This document shows positions 1-10,800 of a DNA stretch of 18,329 nucleotides, piece after piece. Under the pieces are notes generated by a model. The model was not told the DNA's origin and searched no databases. It saw nothing but the letters and a program-made list of their open reading frames with translations. Source of the stretch: Chitinophagales bacterium. GTDB lineage: Bacteria; Bacteroidota; Bacteroidia; Chitinophagales; JAHDHT01. The stretch lies in contig JAHDHT010000015.1 in NCBI GenBank assembly GCA_020631175.1, positions 1 through 18,329 on the forward strand, given 5' to 3'. Position 1 is the stretch's first letter; each line of letters opens with the position of its first letter. Made by a program: the position numbers and the translations under genes.

Positions 1-1845
1 CGTCATTTACAACTACAGTATAAACGGTCGGAAACTGCGGGCTTGCAATTGGATTGGCAATATTCGGATCAGATAATCCGCCTGCAGGAGTCCAGCTTAT
101 TGTTGCATTGGAAGGAACACCGGCTATGTTTAGTTGAACTGAACCATCTTCACAAATGGCTACATCAGAACCCGCATCTATATTAAGTCCCTCTTCGTTT
201 ACATTTACAGTTACTTCAGTTGAAGCCTGGCAGATGCCATCATTTACTATAACGGTATAGGTAGTAGTTGTAGATGGGCTTGCTGTCACAGTTTCTCCTA
301 CAGTATTATTCAGGCCTGTTGAAGGCGACCATATTGCTGTTGCTCCCTGTGGAACTCCATCAATATTTAATTCTGTTGAGCTGCCAATACAAATAACCGG
401 GTCATCGCTTGCATCAGGCATAATGTTATTAGTTTGAACGGTGACGGTTACTTCGTCTTCAGCAATACAAATTCCATTATCAACGGTAACCGTATAAGTT
501 GTAGTTTGCTGAGGATTTGCTATTGGATTTGCAAGTGTTGCATCACTTAAACCGTCAGCCGGTAACCAGCTTATTGAAGAGCCTGAAGGCACACCTGAAA
601 CACTTAGTCCGGTAGATGCCCCTTCACAAATGGTAATATTATTTCCGGCATTCACCTGAAGGTTATTTGGAATCACGGTAATATTGACATCATCTTCACC
701 GCTACAAACACCATCGCTTACAACCACCGTATAATTTATACTTCCTAAAGGAGTAGCGATTGGATTAGAGACCGTTGGATTATTTAATCCTGTGGATGGA
801 ATCCAGACTACTGAAGCTCCGGAAGGAATACCTGAAGCTTGTAATTGAATTGAACCATCTTCACAAACTTCAATATCATTACCTGCATCAATCTGCAGAT
901 TTTGTTCCGTAACAAAAACGGTTACTGAGGTTGAAGCAGAACATACTCCATCATTAACAGTTGCTGTATAGGTAGTCGTTTGAGTTGGATTTGCTGAAAT
1001 GGTAGCATTTGTTGTATTACTTAAACCTGTGGATGGCGTCCATAAAACGGATGCTCCAAACGGTACGCCTGTAACACTTAAGTTAGTAGCACTGCCTTCA
1101 CAGATTGATTGATCCTGACCTGCATTCAAATCAAGATCATTTTCAAGAACGATAACTGAGACTACATCTGTTGCATCACAAACTCCATCACTAACGGTTA
1201 CTGTATAGGTTGTAGTTTGATCCGGACTTGCGACTGGAGAAGCTATTCCGGCGTTATTTAATGATGTTGATGGGGACCATGTTATCGTTGCACCGGAAGG
1301 TGTACCTGAAACGTTTAATGCAGTTGCTGAATTTTCACAAATGGAAACATCTGCTCCGGCATCGATATTAATATTAGACGGACTTACTGTTACCGTTACT
1401 TCATCTGTATCTTCACAAATGCCATCCGAAACAGTTACGGTATAGGTTGTTGTAACAGACGGTGTTGCTACCGGATTTACAACAAAAGCATTATTTAATC
1501 CTGTTGAAGGACTCCAACTGATGGTTGCGCCTGCTGGAACTCCTCCTACAGATAAAGCTGTACTGCTTCCTGCACATATATTTACATCAAGACCTGCGTT
1601 AGGACTTAGATTTTCTTCATTTACAAAAACGGTAACCTGATCTGTACCACTGCATATTCCATCCGATACATTTAAAATATAGGTTGTTGTTTCTGTCGGG
1701 TTTGCAATAGGGTTAATACTGTTCGGATCACTTAATCCTGTCGAAGGCGACCATACAACATTTGCTCCTGAAGGAACTCCGAGTGCATTAAGTGTAACTG
1801 ATGAACCTTCACAAATTGTTTCATTCTGGCCTGCAAGAACATTTA
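1..1845 (-). repeat. Array of 8 Ig/PKD-like repeats, second subtype (exactly 79 residues), last one incomplete
   Basis: These units differ from the preceding twelve. The first half reads GxPxGAxIxWSPSTGLNN instead of GGxxYSWSP, the second Cys sits in NDG(V/I)C rather than DxNGC, and the linker usually ends in NL, NI or GL. First Cys codons start (lowest coordinate) at 1811, 1574, 1337, 1100, 863, 626, 389 and 152, seven consecutive steps of exactly 237 bp. The final unit is cut by the window edge before its second Cys. The uniform length points to a block that expanded by duplication separately from the units upstream of it, or is held under strict length constraint. Confidence 0.88.
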
Positions 1846-4800
1846 ATGACGGACCAATATTAATGGTTATATCATCTGTACTTGAACAATCGCCCGGATA
1901 GGTAACGATCACGGTATAGGTTGTAGTAGCATTCGGACTTGCGATTGGGTTTGCAATATTCGGATTGGATAAACCGGTAGACGGTACCCACTGATAATTT
2001 AAAGCACCCGGTGGAGCATTTAACGCATATTGCGATCCGGTGCATATGGTAACATCATCGCCCAGATCGACCGGAGCTGCTGCCGTTACAACTATAAAGA
2101 CTTCATCGCTGGACTGACATCCTTCCGCATTCGTTACAATTACTGTATATGTAATTGAAGATTCAACTAAAGCTACCGGGTTTGCAATATTTGGATTATT
2201 TAAACCTGTGGCCGGTATCCATTCATAGAAAGTACCTCCGCTGGCTTGTAATTGAACAGATTGAGTTCCGCATATAGACTGATCACTTCCTGCATCAGCT
2301 ATTGGAAGTGTATTTACAATTACACTTACATTATCTGTTTCTTCACATCCTTCCTCATTGGTAACGGTCAACGTATAGTTCTGAGAAGTTGCCACTGTAC
2401 CGGATGGATTCGGTGATGTCGGATCATCTAGACCAAGCGCAGGAGACCAGCTATACGTTAATGCAGGATCTGCAGAGCTTCCGAGATTAAATGTTTCGCC
2501 TTCACAAACAACAACATCAGCACCTGCATTCGCATCGACCGGTGTGTTGTTTACGAATACGGTTACTGTAGAGGTTCCACTGCATATTCCATCCGAAACG
2601 GTAACCACATAAGTTGTAGTAATAGGTGGGAAAGCAAGTGGATTAGAAATGCCGACATTACTTAGACCTGTAGCCGGTGACCAAGTGTAACTTGTACCGC
2701 CTGAAGCCTGTAACTGAACATTTTGACCCGGGCAGATTGTTTGATCAAGACCTGCATCCGCTTCTAATTCATTAGAAACAGTAATGGTAACGTCTTCTGT
2801 TGTTGTACATCCATTGATGTTTGTAACGCTTACCGTATAGGTTGTAGTTGAGGACGGGCTTGCAACCGGACTTTGAGCAAACGGATTATTTAATCCCGTT
2901 GGAGGTGACCAACTGTAATTGATACCTCCATCTGCATTCAATGTGGTACTACCACCCGGACAAATTGTTGCATTGCCGCTAACGGTAACAACAGGAGCTT
3001 CATTTACATTAACCCAAACCTGATCACTTGAAGAACAACCATTGCTATCTGTTCCGATCACCGTATATTCTGTATTAACAACCGGACTTACGAGTGGGGT
3101 ATCATCATTTGCCGGAACGGCAGACGAAGGTTCCCAACTATACGTTATTCCACCTGAAGGAATGAGTTCTATATCTGCTCCGGTACAAATAACCTGATCT
3201 TGTCCTGCTGAAATAACAGGAAGATCGAGTACTGTGATGGTTAAGAAAGCTGTACCTGTACATCCAAAATCATCAGTACCGGTTACGGTGTAGCCTGTTG
3301 TTTGATTTGGCTGAACCGTTGGATTTTCAATATTATCTATTGGATCACCATTCGAGGCCACCCATGTATAAGTTGATGCACCTGAAGCAGAGATCTGAAT
3401 AGATTCTCCTTCACATATTTCGGCACCACCGCTTGTTGCAATACTCAAATCATTACCAACAGTTACAACTACTTCATCTGTAGATGAACATCCAAAAACA
3501 TTGCTAACGGTCACCTCATAGGTTGTAGTAGCATTCGGATTAGCAACAGGGTTTTGAATATCAGAATCAGAAAGGCTGTTGGAAGGTGTCCAGCTGTAAG
3601 CTGTTCCACCTGTTGCATTTAAAATTGCTGAACCACCGCTACATATTTCCACATCAGTACCTGCATTCGCTACCGGTAAAGGATCTACAAAGATGGTAAC
3701 TTCATCGGTTTCAATACATCCAAATTCATTTTCGACAACTACGGTATAGCTTGTGGTTGAAGTTGGATTGGCGATTGGATTAGCAACAGCAGGGTCATTT
3801 AATCCTGCAGTTGGTGTCCATGAATAATTCTCACCACCGGTAGCATTTAAACTTACCGATTCACCAAAACAAATATTACTATCTACACCGGCATTTGCAC
3901 TAATTGGAACAGGAACAACTTCAACTGTAACCTGTGCAGAACCCGTACAAACCCCATCATTAACGTTAACCGTATAGGTTGTAGTTGAGGACGGATTGGC
4001 AATCGGATTAGCTATATTAGGATTTGAAAGTCCGGTTGATGGTGACCATGAATAATTCACTCCGCCAGAAGCATTCAGCTGTGCTGAAGTACCAATACAA
4101 ATTGTCTGGTTATCTGTAACATCTACATTTAACAATTCTCCCACTTCAATAGTAACTTCATCGATTGAAGAACACCCATTAGCATCAGTAGCGGTTACGG
4201 TATAGATGGTAGTTTGATCCGGCGCAGCAGTTGGATTTGGAGATAGCGGATCTGAAAGACCTGTTATCGGGAACCAGCTGTAAGAAACTCCTCCCGAAGC
4301 ATTTAAGGTAGTGGTTCCATCCTCACAAATTGTGACATCTTCGCCTGCATCAGCCAATACAGGCGGATTAACCGTTACGGTTACATCATCTGTATCGACG
4401 CATCCGTTAACATCTGTTATAGTAACGGTATAGGTTATGGTTTGATCTGTGCTGGAAATCGGATTTGAAATAAATGGATTATTTAATCCTGTTGCGGGAG
4501 ACCAAATAAATTCGACTCCACCCGTAGCTGAAAGCACTGCTATTTCACCATCACAAAGTTCCTGATCAAAACCGGCATTTGCACTCGCATTATTATTTGT
4601 ATCATCGATAGAGAATGTCTCTACGTCTGTACATCCATTAATATCTGTTACTGTAACGGTGTAATTACCGGCTGCAAGACCACTTACTACAGAACCGGTT
4701 AAGCCATTACTCCACTGAAAGGCATAAGGTGCATTTCCACCATTAACAGCTATGATTGCTGTTCCGTTGTTGGCTGTTGCACAACTTGCGCCGGTTGTTG

Positions 4801-7800
4801 TTATCGAAGCCTGAGGTCCTGATTCTGAAGCAACAATTATGTTTGAGTTCACTGTACACCCTTGTGCGTCAGTAACGGTAACACTATAGGTTCCTGCAGC
4901 TAAGTTTACTGCTGTAGAGGATGTTTGACCATTAGACCAATTAAAAGTGAAAGGCCCTACCCCACCGGAAGGAATTACGGTTGCTGTTCCATCATTATTT
5001 CCACAAACAGCATCTGTTGCATCGGTGAATAATACCATTTCTGAAGGTTCACCTATTTCAACTGATGTTATCGTTCCACATCCATTTGCATCTGAAACAT
5101 ATACATTATATATACCAGCCTGAAGGCCTGTTGCAGTTGCATTTGTTTGTCCATCAGACCAACTGAACGTAAATGGACCATTACCTGAATCTACATTTAC
5201 GGTTGCTGTTCCATCGTTTCCTTCATTACAACTTACATCAGTAAAGTTTGTACTTAATTGCGGAGCTCCAAAGTTACTTACTCCACTTGTTATCTCTGCA
5301 GTACATCCGTTAGCATCTGTAACGGTTGCTGTGTAAGAGCCTGCTACAAGGTTAACTGCTGTTTGTACTTCCTGCCCATTTGACCATATGTATTCATAAG
5401 GACCAGTACCTCCTGAAGGAAATACAGTAGCTGAACCGTTTGCATTGCCACAAATAGCATCAGCAGAACTTTCCTGTAATGCTAATGTTGTTGGTTCGCC
5501 AATATTGAATTGATAAACAGTAATACAACTATTGGCATCTGTTACGGCTAATTCATAACTACCTAATGCCAGACCGTTTGCGTTTGGTGTAGTTTGACCG
5601 TTACTCCATTGATAGGTAAATGGAGCTGTTCCTCCATTCACAACAGATGCAGCTGTTCCGGAATTTCCTCCATTACAAAGTACATCTGTAGTATTTACTT
5701 CAACTTCTGCTCCGTCTACATTACCAACAATAACTTCCGAATCGTAAGAGCAGTTGTTCGCATCTGTAACAGTTACCGAATAGGTACCGGATAATAAATC
5801 AAATGACAACTGACTTATCTGACCATTACTCCATTGATAAGCATATGGAGGGGTACCTCCAACCGGGTTAACTTCAGCAATTCCATTTGCATCGCCGCAG
5901 GTAGCATCAGTTACAATGATATCGTTATTAAATGGAAGAGGTTCACTTATCGTTACATCTTCTACAGCAAGACAATTATTTGCATCTGTTACTTCAACGG
6001 TATAGGTACCGGCTGAAAGATTGGATGCCATTGCTGTTGTTTGTCCGTTAGACCAGGTATAATTAAACGGTGCCGTTCCGCCATTTACAGTTACTTCAGC
6101 AAGACCGGATGTACCTCCATTACAAAGTACATCACTTTCTGAAAATTCAATTTCAGGTCCGTTAATATTTTCTACAATTGTTGTGCTGTAAAAAACACAA
6201 CCAAGAACATCTGTTACTGCGACCGTATACGATCCACTTGGTAAACCGGTTTGGTTTGCTGTTGTTCCACCATTAAACCAATCGTAAGTATAAGGCGGTG
6301 TTCCTCCAACAGCACTTGCAGAAACGGTTCCGTTACTATCACCACATGTTGAATTAGTAGAGCTTGTTACCACATTCATCATTGTAGGTTCTGAAATGGT
6401 AATACTTTCAGTAACTAAACAGCCATTATAATCGGAAACGGTAACGGTATAGGTACCTGCAAACAGTCCACCTGCAGTAGGATTGATCTGACCGTTATTC
6501 CACGAATAGGAATAAGGTTCTGTACCACCTGTTGCTACGGTTGTTGCTGTTCCGTCATTTCCTCCAAAACAAGAAACATTTGTGCTTGTAAGTGCAGCTT
6601 CAGGGCCGTCAATATTTTCAAGATTCGCCGTAAAGCTATTTTTACATCCATTCGCATCGGTTACACTTATTACATATGTACCTGATGGAAGATTATCGCC
6701 GGTTTGAGTCGTTAAACCATTATCCCACGAATAATTAAACGGAGGATTACCTCCGTCCGGAACAATTGTAACTGTCCCGTTACTATAGCCGCAAGTAGTT
6801 GAAACTGTAACAATATCTGCTACAACTTCTGAAGGTTCTGTGATTAAAAAGTTTTCTGTTATTAAACATCCGTTAGCATCAACAATTTCAACGCTGTAAT
6901 TACCGGCAGCAAGACCGTTTGCACTTGGACCTGTTGCACCATTAGACCAGGCATAAATATATGGAGCGCTACCTCCGGAAACATTTGCTACTGCAGAACC
7001 ATCTGCACCACCAAAGCATGAATTGGTAAATGCGTCTATTGAAACTACTGCCGTTTGAATATTATTTACAGCAATTGAATTAGAAATTACACAACCATTA
7101 GCATCGGTTACAGATAAAACATAATTACCTGCAGAAAGATCTGTTATGGTTGTCGAAGTACTTCCATTTGACCAGCTATATAAATAAGGTGAGGTACCGC
7201 CGGAAACAGATACAGATATCTGACCATTATCTTCACCACATGTTGCATCAATTACATTATTGTTTATGCTAATTATAGATGGCTCATTTACGGTAGCAGA
7301 AGCTGAATTAACACAACCATTAGCATCGGTAACGGTAGCTGTATAGGTTCCTGCAGCAAGGCCGTTTATAGTAACGCCACTTTGTCCATTATCCCATTGT
7401 ACATTATATGGAGGAGTTCCGCCCTGAATATCCGCTGTAGCACTACCGTTAACTCCAAAGAAACAGGAAGCATCAGTACTTGATGCTGCAACGGTTGGAC
7501 CGTTAATATTACTTATGGCGATCGTTTGTGTATCGCTACATTGATTGGCGTCTGTTACGGTAACAGAATAAGCACCAGCTTCAACATTTGTGATGGTGCT
7601 AGAAGTAGCCCCGGTATCCCATAAATAAGTGTATGGAGGTATACCACCAAATGGTATCGCTGTTGCTGATCCATTATCGGATCCACAAGTCGTGCTTACT
7701 GTAGTTCCGGTAATTGAAATATCTAAAGGTTCAGTAACTTCTGCTGAGGCATCGGTTTCACAACCATTAGCATCCGTAACGGTTACACTATAGGTTCCGG

Positions 7801-10800
7801 CAGGTAAAGCGGTAGCAGTCAGGTTATTTGAACCAGAAGACCATACCTGAGTATAAGGAGGATTTCCTCCTGATGGAATAACGGTAGCGGTACCATCATT
7901 TCCACCGAAACAGCTTACTTCTGTTGAGTTCGTACTTAAAACCGGTGAAGGTGTATTGTCAACAACGACAACGAGGTCTTCAAAACAACCATTATCATCG
8001 TAAACGGTAACACTATAGGTTCCTGCGGCTAATTCAAATTTCACATCTGTTGTATCGGTATTTTCCCATACAATACTATATGGCAAAGAACCACCAACCG
8101 GATTTATTGAACCCACACCGGTGTCTTCATCACATTCGGATGGAGAAGTAGTATAAGAAACTTCCAGTAAAGGCGGATTCGTTAATGTTATTTGTTCTGT
8201 GTCGGTACAACCATTTGCATCAGTAACAATAACAGAATACGTTCCTGCACCTAATGCTGAAATTGTTGGAGTTGTTGCTCCTGTATTCCACTGATATGTA
8301 AATGGTGAAGTACCTTGATTTAATGCAGCTGAAACTGCTCCATCGTTGAAGTTAAAACAACTTACAATATTCTCACTTAATGAAACGGTAGGCCCCGGAA
8401 TATTTGTAACTGCTGCAGAGGTTATTGTATTACATCCTTCACTATCTGTTACAGTAACGGTGTAAGTACCCGAAGCTAGGTTACTTGCTGTTTGACCAAC
8501 CTGATTATTACTCCAGTTATAAAAGTAAGGTGGTGTTCCACCAATTGGATTTGCTATTAAAGTACCGTTCGGATCTCCGCATGTATTATTCGAATCATCT
8601 GCTGAAGCTTCTAATAAATCGGGTTGAAGAATCTCAAAATTCTGAGTGGCAACACAGCCATTATTATCTGTAACTTCTACGGTATAGGTGCCGGCTATTA
8701 AAGCATTGACTACCGTACCGGTTGTACCATTACTCCACAAGGTAGAAAATGGTGGTGTACCGCCGTTAATGCCAACCGAAGCAGATCCATTATTTTCTCC
8801 ATAACAACCAATATCATTTTTATTTACACTTACAGATGGTGCACCTATATCATCAACAGAAACCATAACTACATGCTGACATCCATTGGCATCGGTTATA
8901 GTTACCGAATAATCTGCAGCTAATAAGTTTGTTGCAGTAGCGCCACCCTGACCGTTACTCCACTGATAAGAATAAGGTGCCGTACCACCGGTTGGACTCA
9001 CTGTAGCTGAACCGTTATTATTGCCGCAAGTCGATGAAGTGGAAGTTCCGGAACCTGACAATACAGTCGGTTGACCAATAACAGCGGAAGTGGTATTTTT
9101 ACAACCATTAGCATCTGTAATTTCAACGCTGTAGGATCCTGGTGTAAGGTTACTTATAGTTGTACCGGTTTCTCCATTTTGCCATTCAGTAAAATATGGT
9201 GCATCTCCGGACAAAGGAACTACTGTTGCAGTACCGTCACCCGCACCGTTACATTGAACGTCGGTCGTGTTAATGGTTAAATCAGGAATTACAAAAACAG
9301 TAATATAATCGTTAACGGTTATAGTATTTGTACCGGCATAATTGGTTACGGTTAAAGTAACATCATATGTACCAGGTGTATTATAAGAAACAATTGGATT
9401 TATCGCACTTGATGTTGAAGGAGTACCTCCCGGGAAAGACCATGACCAGGTATCCGGTTCATTGATCGATAAGTCTTCAAATTGAACCACTACTGAGCCA
9501 CATCCTGCAATTCGATCTGATTCAAATGCAGGTTCCGGAGGTAAAATACAAGGCGTAAATGCTTCACCGGGTGAACCTGCCACACAACCAACAAACCAAT
9601 TTTCATGATCACTTAAATTTCCAAGTGGATCTTCTAACTCGAGTGTATAACACTGACCATTCGGTTCTGTAGGCCATGGTGGATCTTCATCGTAATCAAC
9701 TAAAAGAATTAATTCATCATTTTCATCGTAAAGTCTTAATAACTCTCCACCCGAAGCTAAACCAAATCCAAATGGACCTACAACATTTGTAACGGTTGGA
9801 TATACGGCCTGGAATTGAAACAAGTCACGCACCAGAACGATATGCCCATTAGCAGGAATAATTGTGGTTGTAGGAATGGTAAAGAAGTTATCGTCATTTT
9901 TATCTTTGAAGGTCCATCCTGAAACATCAATTGGTGTGTTGCCATAATTGTGTAATTCAACCCAGTCACCTGCCAGGTATTGAGGACAGGAATCGTAGTT
10001 GATTTCACTAAAAGTAACAGGAGGGAAAATGGTTGAACAATCAATAAATGGCCCACCCGGAGATCCTTTAATACATCCTTCAAACCAGGTAGAAGCCTGA
10101 TTTTCATTTCCACCATAGTTTCCATTTTCTAAGGTATAGCCTTTACCATCGGGACCTTCCGCCCAAGGAGGAGAACTTGAGTAAGTAACCGAATGTTGAA
10201 GGTTTCCAAGATTATCATGGAAGAAAATCTGGTCTCCACTATTTAATAAATCGAAGAAAAAAGACCCGACAAAATTCGGAATATTAGGATAGGTACTGGT
10301 AAAGAAAATATTATCCTGAACAACTACCAGATATTCACCCGGTGCAATTACAGTACCCGGAGGAAATGTAAAGGTATTTGCAGATGAAGCTACACTTAAA
10401 GTCCAGTTAGATAAATGTAAATCAGCTGTTCCATTATTATATAATTCAATCCAGTTACCACTGTCAAATCCATCCGATGGATTATAATTAATTTCCGAAA
10501 CGACTAGTTCAGGAACATTATTGGTTGGAACAAAGTGAGCAGTAAAAGTGTCTCCTGTATTAACATTTACTTTTATTGATTCATTATTGTCGTTATTGTT
10601 ATGGCTATTGGAAGTCCAATGTGAAAACTGATAGCCAACATTTGGAATACCCGTCATATCAATTGGATTATTTTCAAAATAAGTCCCACACCATGGATAA
10701 TTTTCCGGATAAATGGTATTGATATTAACATAACCTGCTCCGGGAGGATTAATCTCCAAACAAACTTGGACCTGTTCCGGGAAGCTGAAATAAGTTTGAA

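Noticed and set aside
5594..6016. Two plus-strand open frames of 60-66 codons
   Set aside because: They are antisense to the SprB-like array. Their Asn/Ile/Cys-rich sequences reflect the complement of the repeated coding words.
8485..9280. Two plus-strand open frames of 62-69 codons within the repeat array
   Set aside because: They are antisense shadows of SprB-like units with no start signal or family match.
4605..9290. Regular direct repeats of about 223 bp that could suggest a CRISPR-like or satellite array
   Set aside because: The period is explained by protein repeats in one open frame. The nucleotide copies are divergent, and there is no short identical repeat with unique spacers.
9778..10125. 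Open frame of 115 codons on the minus strand in another frame
   Set aside because: It lies wholly inside the lamin-tail region of the giant gene in a different frame and has no recognisable motif; it is a shadow.
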